From positions 33,341 through 97,340 of the forward strand of contig NZ_FOIC01000013.1 in assembly GCF_900111485.1 (NCBI RefSeq): DNA of 64,000 nt, given 5' to 3'. The DNA comes from Natrinema hispanicum (lineage in GTDB: Archaea > Halobacteriota > Halobacteria > Halobacteriales > Natrialbaceae). Below, piece by piece: positions 17,398 to 26,028 of this stretch. Position numbers and translations under genes: made by a program. Below the pieces are notes generated by a model. The model saw only the letters and a list, made by a program, of their open reading frames with translations. It made no database searches and was not told where the DNA came from. The stretch's first letter is position 1; each line of letters starts with the position of its first letter.

Positions 17398-18912
17398 ATG
17401 ACCCTGCACGTGACGAACACGTTGACGGGCGAAAAAGAGCCGTTCGAGCCACAGGACCCCGAGAACGTCTTGCTCTACTACTGTGGCCTGACGGTCTCTG
17501 ACCCGCCACATCTGGGCCATGCACGCTCGTGGGTCCACGTCGACGTCATGCACCGCTGGCTCGAGCACGAAGGCTACGACGTGCGTCACGTCGAGAACTT
17601 CACTGACGTCAATGAGAAGATCGTCGCCCGGATCGGCGAGGACGACCTCGGTGAAAGCGAAGGCGAGGTGGCCGAGACCTACATCCAGCGGACGATCGAC
17701 GACATGCGCTCGCTGAACCTCCTGCGTGCGGAGGTCTATCCCCGCGTGTCCGAGCACGTTCCCGAAATCATCGACCTCGTCGAGACGCTGATCGAGAAGG
17801 ACTACGCCTACGAGTCCAACGGGTCGGTCTACTTCGACGTGACCAGTTTCGAGGAGTACGGCAAACTCTCGAATCAGGAACTCGACGAGATCGAATCCCA
17901 GGGTGATCCCGACGAGCGCACCGAGAAGCGCAACCCAGCGGACTTCGCGCTCTGGAAGGCCGACGGCGTCGACCCCGACGCGATCGACGAACACAGCCAC
18001 GAGGGCGTCGACCACGGGGAGACCCCGCCCGAGGGCCTGACCTGGGACTCGCCGTGGGGCGAGGGCCGGCCCGGCTGGCACATCGAGTGCTCGGCGATGA
18101 GCATGACCCATCTGGGTGAAACGCTCGACCTCCACGTCGGCGGTCGGGATCTGGTCTTCCCCCACCACGAAAACGAGATCGCCCAATCCGAAGCCGCGAC
18201 CGACCAGCAGTTCGCCAACTACTGGCTTCACTGCGAACTCTTCCAGATGGACGACGAGAAGATGTCCTCGAGTCTGGGCAACTTCGTCACCGTCGACGAG
18301 GCCATCGACCGCTGGGGAACGAACGTCATGCGGACGTTCCTGACCGCGGGGTCGTACAACAGCAAACAGCTGTACGCCGACGAGACGATCGCCGAGGCCC
18401 AGGAGCGCTGGGACCAACTCGAGCGGGCCTACGAGGCCGCTGTCGACGTGCTGGATTCGCCACAGGCGAGTGCGAAAGCCACGGACGAGTCGCTGCGCGA
18501 CGAACTCGACAGTGCGCGCGAGGCGTTTGCGACCGCGATGAACGACGACTTCAACACCCGGGAGGCGCAGTCGGCACTGCTGTCGGTCGCGGCGGCGATC
18601 AACCGACATCTCGAGGCGATCGGCGGTGCCGCCGACGGCGAGGGTGGCTACGATTACCGCGGGCTTCGGCGCGCCGTCGAGACGCTCGAGGAACTGGGCG
18701 GCGTCCTCGGGCTGTCCTTTACGGGCGAGACGACGGGCTCGGCCACACTCGCCGGTGACGTCGTGGAACTCGTCCTCGACGTGCGCGAGGCCGAACGCGA
18801 CGCCGGCAACTACGAGCGTGCCGACGAGTTGCGCGACGAACTCGAGGCGCTCGGCATCGAAGTCCAAGATACTGACGAGGGGGCGACCTACCGGCTGCCG
18901 TCGGGCGAGTGA
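17398..18912 (+). CDS. cysS: Cysteinyl-tRNA synthetase
   Basis: The 504-residue class I synthetase charges tRNA-Cys. The HIGH-type motif is PPHLGH at 36-41 and the KMSKS-type motif is [11 protein letters not shown] near residue 286. Zinc ligands are expected at C29 (YYCG), the Cys of HIECSAMS and the downstream HCELF region. The DALR/anticodon domain carries the terminal acidic helix ([20 protein letters not shown]). Length is somewhat above bacterial CysS because of acidic insertions. A CTTTAACTTTC box about 25 nt upstream may be the promoter. Confidence 0.97.
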   Translation: MTLHVTNTLTGEKEPFEPQDPENVLLYYCGLTVSDPPHLGHARSWVHVDVMHRWLEHEGYDVRHVENFTDVNEKIVARIGEDDLGESEGEVAETYIQRTIDDMRSLNLLRAEVYPRVSEHVPEIIDLVETLIEKDYAYESNGSVYFDVTSFEEYGKLSNQELDEIESQGDPDERTEKRNPADFALWKADGVDPDAIDEHSHEGVDHGETPPEGLTWDSPWGEGRPGWHIECSAMSMTHLGETLDLHVGGRDLVFPHHENEIAQSEAATDQQFANYWLHCELFQMDDEKMSSSLGNFVTVDEAIDRWGTNVMRTFLTAGSYNSKQLYADETIAEAQERWDQLERAYEAAVDVLDSPQASAKATDESLRDELDSAREAFATAMNDDFNTREAQSALLSVAAAINRHLEAIGGAADGEGGYDYRGLRRAVETLEELGGVLGLSFTGETTGSATLAGDVVELVLDVREAERDAGNYERADELRDELEALGIEVQDTDEGATYRLPSGE

Positions 18913-18991
18913 GGCTGTCTCGTCCGAATTCGTGAAAGGATAGTTATCTGTAACCTCCTCGCTCAAGTAGGTGGCGCGTCTCTAGACGATA

Positions 18992-20101
18992 ATGACTGAT
19001 TCTCGGTCGATCGTCACCGCTGGGTTCGATGCCATGCCTGCACATGTGGCGATCCTCGACGAGATGGGGGAAATCGTCTACACCAACAGGGCATGGGACG
19101 CGTTCGGCGACGAGCAGGGGTTGGCTGACGCGGCGGGCGGGGTCGGCACGAACTATCTGACGGTCTGTGAGGGCAGCAACGCCAACGAGGCGGCGGAGAC
19201 GGCACGCGGGATTCGGGCGGTCGCAAACGGCGACCGCGAGGCGTTCAGCCTCGAGTACCCCTGTCACACGCCCGAGTGCAAGCGCTGGTTCATGATGCAG
19301 GCGACGCCGTACGACCACGCGGGCGAGCGGTTCGTCCTCGTCATGCACGTCGACATTACCGAACGTCGCCGCCTCGAGCAACGAACCCAGGCCCAAGCCG
19401 AGCGTATGGAGCGGTTCGCGAGACTCCTCTCACACGATCTGCGAAACCCGCTGTCGGTCGCACTGGCAGAGGTTCACATCCTCGAGCGCGACGACGATAT
19501 CGATCTCAGATCCGAAGACGGCGACCGCATTTCGTTACGCTCGTCGCTCGAGCGCATGGAGTCGATTATCGACGACGCGCTGGCGCTCGTAACGATCGAC
19601 GAGGTCGCGGAGGCCGAGCGAGCGGCGATCCCGCTCGAGAGGGCAGTCGAAGACGCCTGGGCACACGTCCAGACGGCGTCATCGACCGTCGAGGTCGTCG
19701 GGACCGTTGCGATCCGTGCAAACGAGTCGCTGGTGAGCCATCTCTTCGAGAACCTCTTTCGGAACGCGATCGAACACGCCGGCGACGACGTGGCCGTCGA
19801 AGTCGGACCGCTCGAGCAGTCGAGGACGGCTGCAGGCGACACTGCGTTTCCCGGGTTCTACGTCGAAGACGACGGTCCGGGGATTCCACCTGACCGCCGC
19901 GAACGGGTGTTCGAATCGGGGTATTCGGCCGCCTGCAGTGAGCCGGGAGCAGGAGCAACCACGGGTGGCTCTGGACTGGGGCTTGCGATCGTTCGGGAAG
20001 TTGCCGACGCACACGGCTGGTCGGTTTCGGCGACGACAGGCGAAGACGGCGGCGCGCGATTCGAGATTCAGGGCGTCTCGATGCTCGAGCGGTCGGTCTA
20101 G
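18992..20101 (+). CDS. PAS-domain sensor histidine kinase
   Basis: A 369-residue soluble kinase. The N-terminal PAS domain (about 10-125) contains YPCHTPECKRWF, with two cysteines and a histidine that could serve redox or metal sensing. The HisKA helix is FARLLSHDLRNPLSVALAEV (His 148), the N-box LFRNAIEHA, the G1 box DDGPGIPPDRRE, and the G2 box GGSGLGLAIV. It starts 80 bp after cysS and overlaps the convergent presenilin-like gene by 4 bp through a shared CTAG (20098-20101). No response regulator is nearby. Confidence 0.9.
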   Translation: MTDSRSIVTAGFDAMPAHVAILDEMGEIVYTNRAWDAFGDEQGLADAAGGVGTNYLTVCEGSNANEAAETARGIRAVANGDREAFSLEYPCHTPECKRWFMMQATPYDHAGERFVLVMHVDITERRRLEQRTQAQAERMERFARLLSHDLRNPLSVALAEVHILERDDDIDLRSEDGDRISLRSSLERMESIIDDALALVTIDEVAEAERAAIPLERAVEDAWAHVQTASSTVEVVGTVAIRANESLVSHLFENLFRNAIEHAGDDVAVEVGPLEQSRTAAGDTAFPGFYVEDDGPGIPPDRRERVFESGYSAACSEPGAGATTGGSGLGLAIVREVADAHGWSVSATTGEDGGARFEIQGVSMLERSV

Positions 20102-21120
20102 AACCCGAGTGCAGTAACGATCGAAAGCCCACTCGCGAGCGCGCCGAGCAGATAGCCGCCGATCGCGCCGCCGTTGAGCAGCGGCAAGCCGGCGTGGGGT
20201 CGGCCCTTGAGGACCATGTACATGAGCACGAGCAGTCCAGCGATCGTTCCCACCAGCGCGCCGAGTGCAGGTAGGTTCAGCGCGATCAGGGGCACTGAAA
20301 TCGCCCCGGCCTCGAGGAAGTACGCCGCGCTGGCGACGAGAATCGACGGGATAACGGCGTCACCGAGGCCGATAAACAGCGCGTCGCGGTCGAGGGCACC
20401 TGCGTCGTCGGCAGCGCTGGCGTCGATGTCTTGTTCGGTGCCGCCGTCGGCAGCGCTCGTGTCGGTCTCGCGATCGTCCTCGAGCACGTCGTCGGTGCTG
20501 CCGTCGGCGAGATAGGAATAGGACAGCGTCATCGGGACGACGAGGACGACGGGAATCTTGAGGTCCATGACGCCTTCGGCGAGGTCGAGCATGTGTTCAG
20601 TGCCGTAGACGCTGATCGCATCATAGACTGCCAGTACCGCGAGCAACAGCAGCGCCGGCAGCAAGCCGAAGCTGATCCCGAACAGGGCGGCAGCACCGGC
20701 ACCCATCACGACGCCCGTCGTATCGATGACGTACCACTCGGGGTACAGGAGAAGCGCCGCCCCGACGGCAAGCGCGACGACGATCGCGAGCGCGTCGGCT
20801 ACAGCCGCAGCGAGCGGCGGCGCGAGCAGTGCCGGCACGAGTTCGGCAAAGACGTACCACGAGATCATCACGCTGACGCCGACGATCAGCAGCCGGATGA
20901 GCCACTCGAGGTCGTATTTAAAGGCCGCGAGCATCAGCCCGGTCGCGATGAGCATCACCCCAAAGTAAAGGATGCTGTTCGTCGGATTCTGGGGATTCTC
21001 AACGGCTTGCCGACCCGATTCGTGGAAGGGCTCGATCAGCGCCAGCGCGCCGAGCTGGACGCCGAGAAAAAGCAGGACCGTCGTGCCAACGGCGACGAGG
21101 ACCCGCATCCGATCGTTCAT
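20098..21120 (-). CDS. Presenilin/signal-peptide-peptidase-like intramembrane aspartyl protease
   Basis: A 340-residue protein with about nine membrane helices. The two catalytic aspartates of the A22 family are visible: AVYDAISVYGTEHM (D167) and IGLGDAVIPS (GxGD, D254). The third signature, normally PAL, reads GLPLLNGG at about 311-318, as is seen in haloarchaeal members. A hydrophilic acidic loop (about 205-248) separates the two catalytic helices, matching the large loop of presenilins. These enzymes cleave membrane-spanning helices within the bilayer; archaeal substrates are largely unknown. The ATG at 21120 directly precedes the first membrane helix; the longer frame adds 21 polar residues. 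Confidence 0.85.
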   Translation of the reverse strand: MNDRMRVLVAVGTTVLLFLGVQLGALALIEPFHESGRQAVENPQNPTNSILYFGVMLIATGLMLAAFKYDLEWLIRLLIVGVSVMISWYVFAELVPALLAPPLAAAVADALAIVVALAVGAALLLYPEWYVIDTTGVVMGAGAAALFGISFGLLPALLLLAVLAVYDAISVYGTEHMLDLAEGVMDLKIPVVLVVPMTLSYSYLADGSTDDVLEDDRETDTSAADGGTEQDIDASAADDAGALDRDALFIGLGDAVIPSILVASAAYFLEAGAISVPLIALNLPALGALVGTIAGLLVLMYMVLKGRPHAGLPLLNGGAIGGYLLGALASGLSIVTALGF

Positions 21121-21205
21121 GTCGCGGCGTTCGCATCCCGCTCCTATTGGCTTTTCCACTCCGCAGTCGCGAGACGCGACCACCGCGGACGCAGTCGCGC
21201 CGACA

Positions 21206-21454
21206 CTACCGCGCGTACAGCGTCGAGCTCACCAGTGACGGCAGATGGACGTCGTCGTCAGGCGTCACCGCCAGATACGGCTGCGAGACGGGTCCGAAGA
21301 CGTCGACGATGCGGCCGACCTCCTCGAGGGAGTCGTCGAGGACGACCGTGCCGATCTCGTCGCGGTAGGCCTCGGCTGTCTCGTCGTCGACGGCGTCCGC
21401 GCGGAGTACCGCAAGCCCCTGTGCCGTACGGACGACTGCGCCGATCCGGCGCAT
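21206..21454 (-). CDS. gar1: H/ACA RNP component Gar1-like protein
   Basis: An 82-residue beta-barrel protein. The core block GTVVLDDSLEEVGRIVDVFGPVSQPYLAV matches the Gar1/Naf1 fold, in which G-x-V-x-D/F-GPV is characteristic. Gar1 joins Cbf5, Nop10 and L7Ae in H/ACA particles that make pseudouridine in rRNA. It begins one base after the srp19 stop, so the two genes are one operon, an order I recall for other Haloarchaea. Confidence 0.82.
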   Translation of the reverse strand: MRRIGAVVRTAQGLAVLRADAVDDETAEAYRDEIGTVVLDDSLEEVGRIVDVFGPVSQPYLAVTPDDDVHLPSLVSSTLYAR

Positions 21455-21455
21455 C

Positions 21456-21737
21456 TCACTCGCGCATCGCGACGACGTACGCCGCGACGGCTTGCACGAG
21501 GTCATTTTTCGTCGAGTCGTCGGCTCCGCGGACGACGACGCGGCCCCGGTCGAGCCAATGCTCCCGGGAATACGCCTTGTCCCGCTCGATCGTGGCGTCG
21601 TACCCGATTTGCTGGACCGCCTTTGCGATCTCGTCGACTGTCGGTTCTTCGACTGCCAAGTCCTGGGACACGCGCCGTCCGTCGCTCCGCGAGAGGTCCG
21701 CATCGAGATAAGCGGGCCAGATGACGTTCTCGACCAT
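21456..21737 (-). CDS. srp19: Signal recognition particle 19 kDa protein
   Basis: A 93-residue RNA-binding protein. [21 protein letters not shown] is the family-defining N-terminus, followed by [30 protein letters not shown] with the conserved Lys-x-Tyr-x-Arg region. SRP19 binds the tips of 7S RNA helices 6 and 8 and promotes SRP54 assembly for co-translational targeting. The ATG at 21737 matches the family N-terminus; an in-frame ATG at 21776 would add 13 residues. Confidence 0.93.
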   Translation of the reverse strand: MVENVIWPAYLDADLSRSDGRRVSQDLAVEEPTVDEIAKAVQQIGYDATIERDKAYSREHWLDRGRVVVRGADDSTKNDLVQAVAAYVVAMRE

Positions 21738-21844
21738 GCGCCCCTCTGGGCGGTCCGGCGAGTAAACCCTTTTCAAAACGATACGTCGGCTGCCGTCGAG
21801 AAGACGGCCGAAACGAATCAGAAGCGTGTCTCTCCCTGCCCGCG

Positions 21845-22909
21845 TTATCGTCGCCGTGCGACGAATCCGATAGCAGCAAGCAGGGCGACGAGGGTGGCAG
21901 GAACGCCGAAGCCAGGAATGCTGTCGTTTTGCTGGTCGTTCGCTGTCGTGTCGTCCTCGGGTGCGGCGTCGAGTTCCGCGCTCGCCTCTTCGTAGGCCTC
22001 CGGATGGACCGTTTTGACGATGTCAGTAATCGCGTAGACGACCCGTGGCGCGGGCTGGTTGATGTAGTTTGCGTTCACCGGGAGGATGTTGTCGTCCTGG
22101 TAGGCAGGCGTCGCCGTGACCGACTCGTGGATCGGGACCTGCTCTCGGTCGTTCGGATAGACGATCCAGGCGGGGCTCTCGTTGACGACCGTTTCTGGGT
22201 TGATCTGGCCGTAGGACTGGATACCGGCCTCCGCTGCGATGTTCGTTATACCGGCCGTCGTCAGGACCTCGTTGATGAACGTTCCCGACCCGGCAGTGTA
22301 TCCATCACCCATCGCGTAATACGCCGTCGGACGGTCCGCCCCCTCGAGCGTTCGTTCGACGATCTCGAGTTGCTCGTTCATCCAGGTAATCGTCTCTTCG
22401 GCACCGTCACACTCGCCGGTGAGTTTGCCGGCCGTCCGGACGTTTTCACGAACGTCCTCGAGCGATTTGGCGTCGCTGAACTGATAGACGGTCAGGCCCG
22501 CGTTCCGAAGCTGTTCGATGTCGCCTTCCTTCGTCGCGTTCGCCGCTAACACGAGGTCAGGATCGAGGTTGACCACCTGTTCGTGCTTGATCGTCCAGCC
22601 GTCACCGATGTTTACACGATCACCGCGGTCAAAATCACTGGTTGCATAGCCGTAGGGCAGCCCCACGAGACGGTCCTCGGCACCGATTTCGTACACCGTC
22701 TGCGTGTCGCTGGCCTGTAGCGTGACGATCGATTCAGGTCGCTCCTCGAGCGTAATGGTCGTGCCAGTCGCATCGGTCAGCTCGAGGGGGTACTCACACG
22801 TCACGTCGACGGTCGATTCTGGTTCGGCGTTCGACTGCCCGGCCGCAGTGGGCGCGAACGCAGAAACGGCAATTAGCAGGGCAAACAGGACGGTTATGTG
22901 ACGTCGCAT
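21845..22909 (-). CDS. btuF: B12-type ABC importer substrate-binding protein with PGF-CTERM tail
   Basis: A 354-residue secreted protein. It has a Sec-type signal peptide ([20 protein letters not shown]), a class III periplasmic-binding fold ([27 protein letters not shown]; then [14 protein letters not shown]), and a Thr/Asp-rich stalk ending in [23 protein letters not shown], the PGF-CTERM tripartite signal read by archaeosortase A. Anchoring is therefore by processed C-terminal lipid rather than a lipobox. It is divergent from btuC/btuD across a 60-bp gap. Cobalamin is the likely ligand from context, though haem or siderophore ligands cannot be excluded from sequence alone. Confidence 0.88.
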   Translation of the reverse strand: MRRHITVLFALLIAVSAFAPTAAGQSNAEPESTVDVTCEYPLELTDATGTTITLEERPESIVTLQASDTQTVYEIGAEDRLVGLPYGYATSDFDRGDRVNIGDGWTIKHEQVVNLDPDLVLAANATKEGDIEQLRNAGLTVYQFSDAKSLEDVRENVRTAGKLTGECDGAEETITWMNEQLEIVERTLEGADRPTAYYAMGDGYTAGSGTFINEVLTTAGITNIAAEAGIQSYGQINPETVVNESPAWIVYPNDREQVPIHESVTATPAYQDDNILPVNANYINQPAPRVVYAITDIVKTVHPEAYEEASAELDAAPEDDTTANDQQNDSIPGFGVPATLVALLAAIGFVARRR

Positions 22910-22934
22910 CGCTCCCACCTCAACCCTACTTCAA

Positions 22935-22944
22935 CAAATATTTG
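22935..22944. promoter_or_regulatory. Palindromic TATA shared by btuF and btuC
   Basis: CAAATATTTG is a perfect 10-bp palindrome lying 25 nt from each start codon (btuF ATG at 22909, btuC ATG at 22970). One symmetric TATA element could therefore serve two leaderless divergent transcripts. Confidence 0.6.
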
Positions 22945-22969
22945 CCTACTGCAAGATTGGTTGTCGGGT

Positions 22970-24067
22970 ATGTATCGATCGGGTCGGACAGCAGTGTGGT
23001 CGGCGGGGCTGTTCGTCCTGCTCGGCGCGGTCGTTCTCACCAGCGCCGCACTCGGACCGGTCAGGATCGATGTCGTGACCGTCGCGATGGCGATGTTGAA
23101 CGCGGTCGTCATCCCTGTCGGGGTGACAAGTAGCAGTGCGTCGCTTCCCGTCTTCGGCGTCTCCGTTCCGACTCCGGGACTCGAGTACGCGACCGTCTTT
23201 TCGTTCGACGTGCCGGTGACACACCAGATCATCGTCAAAGACATTCGACTGCCACGGATCACGCTCGCGGCGACGGTCGGACTCTCGCTCGGTGCCGCGG
23301 GAACGGTGATGCAGGGGTTCTTCCGGAACCCGTTGGCGGATCCGTCGATCATCGGCGTCTCCTCGGGTGCCGCAGCGGGTGCGGTCGCGGCAATCGTCTT
23401 TCCGGGTCTCATTCCCTTCGGAAGCCTCCACGTCCCGGCCTTTCTCGGCGCGCTCGCGACGGCGTTTCTCGTCTATGCCATCGCGACAGAGGGTGGCCGA
23501 ACGCCAGTCGCGACGCTATTGCTCGCCGGCGTTGCGATCCAGACGTTTCTCGGCGCGATGATATCGTATATGCTCGTCCATAGCGGTGACTCGCTTCAAC
23601 AGGCCGTCTACTGGATGATGGGGCATCTCAACAACAGCCAGTGGGGAGACGTGGGATTTGCTCTCCCAATCACGCTGGCGGGCGTTCTCGCACTCTGTGC
23701 GTTCCGACAAGAGCTGAACGTCCTGTTGCTCGGCGAGGAAGACGCACACCACCTCGGCGTGGAAGTCGAGCGGACCAAACTCCTCTTGCTCGTGCTCGCG
23801 AGCATCGTAACCGCCGCCGGCGTCGCAGTTGCAGGCGTCATCGGCTTCGTCGGCCTCGTCGTGCCACACATCATGCGGCTGATCGTGGGGCCGGACCACC
23901 GGATCCTGTTGCCGACCAGCGCACTCGCCGGCGCATCGTTCCTGGTGGCGACCGATACTCTCGCTCGGACCGGTCCGGCCGTCGTTCCGGTCGGGATCAT
24001 CACGGCGGCGCTTGGCGCACCCTTCTTCCTGTTCCTGCTCAGCCGCCGGGAGGTGCGCTCGGTATGA
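22970..24067 (+). CDS. btuC: B12-type ABC importer permease (FecCD family)
   Basis: A 365-residue membrane protein with about ten helices. Family marks are RLPRITLAATVGLSLGAAGT, GFFRNPLADPSIIGVSSGAA, and the cytoplasmic coupling segment GFVGLVVPHIMRLIVGPDHR. It forms the translocation pore for the btuF/btuD importer. The start at 22970 is set by the divergent TATA palindrome and by the first hydrophobic helix; an upstream in-frame ATG at 22898 would overlap btuF. Its stop overlaps the btuD ATG (ATGA). Confidence 0.93.
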   Translation: MYRSGRTAVWSAGLFVLLGAVVLTSAALGPVRIDVVTVAMAMLNAVVIPVGVTSSSASLPVFGVSVPTPGLEYATVFSFDVPVTHQIIVKDIRLPRITLAATVGLSLGAAGTVMQGFFRNPLADPSIIGVSSGAAAGAVAAIVFPGLIPFGSLHVPAFLGALATAFLVYAIATEGGRTPVATLLLAGVAIQTFLGAMISYMLVHSGDSLQQAVYWMMGHLNNSQWGDVGFALPITLAGVLALCAFRQELNVLLLGEEDAHHLGVEVERTKLLLLVLASIVTAAGVAVAGVIGFVGLVVPHIMRLIVGPDHRILLPTSALAGASFLVATDTLARTGPAVVPVGIITAALGAPFFLFLLSRREVRSV

Positions 24068-25425
24068 CCGAGCCCGGGCAGTCCCCCGAGACGGCTGATT
24101 CCGACCTCGAGAGCGACGAGCAGTCGCGTCCGGATCCAGCGACGATCTCCGTCGAGGACTGCGCGCTGTCATTCGGCGAACTCTCGGTACTCGAGGACGT
24201 CTCGCTCACGATCGAGCCGGGCGAGTTCGTCGGTTTCGTCGGACCGAACGGAGCCGGAAAGACGACGCTGTTGCGGACGATCAGCGCCGCGCTCGAGCCC
24301 GATTCAGGCACTGTCGCGATCGACGGGACCGACGTTCACGATCTTTCGTCGCGGGCCTCGAGTCGGCTCGTGTCGGTTGTGCCCCAAAACACCTCGATTT
24401 CGTTTTCGTTTCCCGTCCGCGATGTCGTCGAAATGGGGCGACATCCACACCGCTCGCGGTTCTCGTCGGCAACACCCGAGGACCATGCTGTGGTCGAGCG
24501 CGCCTTAGAGCGCACCCGGACGGCGGAGTTGGCCGACCGACCGATCGACGAGGTAAGCGGCGGCCAGCGCCAACGCGTCGTTCTCGCGCGGGCGATCGCC
24601 CAGGCGACGCCAGTCATGCTGTTAGACGAACCGACGGCGAGTCTCGACGTCAACCATCAAGTCGAGACGCTCGAGCTCGTCCGCGAACTGGTCGACGAGG
24701 GCCGAACCGTCATCGCAGCGATCCACGATCTCGATCTCGCGGCACGCTACTGTGATCGACTGGTGTTGCTGTCGGACGGCACGGTCGCCAGAGACGGCCC
24801 ACCAGCGACGGTGTTAACCGGCGACGCGCTCGCCGATTCGTTCGACGCGAACGCGGTCGTGACACAGAATCCGGTGACGGGAACCGAGACGGTGACGGCG
24901 CTGGCAGACGCCCACGAGCCGGAGCCAGCGTCGCGTCCGGACCAGGTTCACGTCCTCGGGACAGGAGCCGCCGCAGCCGGCGTCATCGCCAGACTCGCGG
25001 CCGCGGGGATCGACATGACGCTCGGTCCCGTCTCGAGCGGCGACGCTGCAGCCGAAACCGCCCGTTCGCTGGGCGTCGAGGCCATCGAGACCGAACCGTT
25101 TGCGCGCTTGGCCCCCGAGGACCGCGCTACCGCCGAGACGCTCGTTCGGGAGGCCGATGTCACGGTGCTTGCCGATCTCGTCCTCGGGGCCAGCACGCAG
25201 CCCCTGCTCGACACACTCGAGACGGCCGACGGGCTGGTCGCCATCGAGACGCGGCCGCTCTCCGAGCGAGATTTCGCAGGGACGGACGCTCGAGCACGGT
25301 ACAACGCCTGTTGTGAGCGCGCAGTGGACGCGACGCTCGAGGGACTCCTCGAGGCGGTCGCCGACGCGACAGTAGGTGGCTCGTCATCGCGGCAGTCGGT
25401 TGACTCGATCGACGCCAACGACTGA
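24064..25425 (+). CDS. btuD: B12-type ABC importer ATPase with Rossmann-like C-terminal extension
   Basis: A 453-residue ATPase. Walker A is GPNGAGKTT at 60-68, the signature is VSGGQRQRVVLARA near 160-175, Walker B is VMLLDEPTASLD near 182-193, and the H-loop is IHDLDLAARYC. About 160 residues extend past the normal ABC length, starting VHVLGTGAAAAGVIARLAAA (about 294-313), which looks like a dinucleotide-type glycine-rich loop followed by alternating strands and helices. Haloarchaeal BtuD proteins are known to be longer than the bacterial protein; the role of the extension is unknown. Translational coupling with btuC is shown by the ATGA overlap. Confidence 0.9.
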   Translation: MTEPGQSPETADSDLESDEQSRPDPATISVEDCALSFGELSVLEDVSLTIEPGEFVGFVGPNGAGKTTLLRTISAALEPDSGTVAIDGTDVHDLSSRASSRLVSVVPQNTSISFSFPVRDVVEMGRHPHRSRFSSATPEDHAVVERALERTRTAELADRPIDEVSGGQRQRVVLARAIAQATPVMLLDEPTASLDVNHQVETLELVRELVDEGRTVIAAIHDLDLAARYCDRLVLLSDGTVARDGPPATVLTGDALADSFDANAVVTQNPVTGTETVTALADAHEPEPASRPDQVHVLGTGAAAAGVIARLAAAGIDMTLGPVSSGDAAAETARSLGVEAIETEPFARLAPEDRATAETLVREADVTVLADLVLGASTQPLLDTLETADGLVAIETRPLSERDFAGTDARARYNACCERAVDATLEGLLEAVADATVGGSSSRQSVDSIDAND

Positions 25426-25580
25426 GACGGCCTGCTGTAACGAATTCATAGCACGTCCCACAGCGATCGTTGATGGATCGATACTGACTTCGCAGCCGGT
25501 AGTAGCACGGACTCCTTGTTCAGCAAAACTCGTGGCACGCGGTAAGTACAGATGATGTACTGGCCGAAGTTGACGCTGTA

Positions 25581-25606
25581 TTAGACTTATATATCATCTC
25601 GTCTAA
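25581..25606 (+). promoter_or_regulatory. TATA box flanked by TTAGAC/GTCTAA dyad
   Basis: The TATA string TTATATAT (25587-25594) is centred 27 nt before the ATG at 25617. It is enclosed by perfect arms TTAGAC (25581-25586) and GTCTAA (25601-25606), so a dimeric repressor could occlude the promoter. Confidence 0.55.
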
Positions 25607-25616
25607 TTTTGAATAG

Positions 25617-25880
25617 ATGGCTCCCGATATTGAGATGGACGGCGGAACGACTGAGACAGATCGAGGTGAACATGTGGGACTGTCACGAAGCGCTGTTAGA
25701 AACGGGATACTCGACGCTGTCGGAACCGTTGCCCTTCTTGGATTCTCTCTTTTAGCCCTCTTCATTGGTGTGAGAGGATTCTTTATCGATTCTTCAATAG
25801 CTATCAGCGGAGCATTCATTGTTATTTCATGTCTGTTGGCCGCAGCAGCATTTAATCTCATCCCGCCATTCCGGAATTAG
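25617..25880 (+). CDS. Small two-helix membrane protein
   Basis: An 87-residue protein with an acidic 25-residue N-terminus and two membrane helices, AVGTVALLGFSLLALFIGVRGFF and AISGAFIVISCLLAAAAFNLI, joined by a short loop. Codon use and local base composition are more AT-rich than the neighbours, suggesting recent arrival or relaxed selection. The well-placed TATA box supports expression. No family is recognised; small-protein accessory, toxin-like or stress membrane roles are all open. Confidence 0.65.
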   Translation: MAPDIEMDGGTTETDRGEHVGLSRSAVRNGILDAVGTVALLGFSLLALFIGVRGFFIDSSIAISGAFIVISCLLAAAAFNLIPPFRN

Positions 25881-26028
25881 AGTTACAATAGAATTCAGTG
25901 ATGTTCTAAGCAGTCAGTTTGCACCTGTAGTTACCGACTCGGAGTTGTACTTGTGAGCGCAGTGTGACACTGCCGCCCCGCGAGCGGACTGGACGGTTTT
26001 TTACCCCTCCGCCTCCGAGTGGCCGCCA

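Noticed and set aside
17344..18966. 540-codon minus-strand frame opposite cysS
   Set aside because: Antisense shadow of cysS; it lacks any coherent motif while cysS has HIGH and KMSKS motifs.
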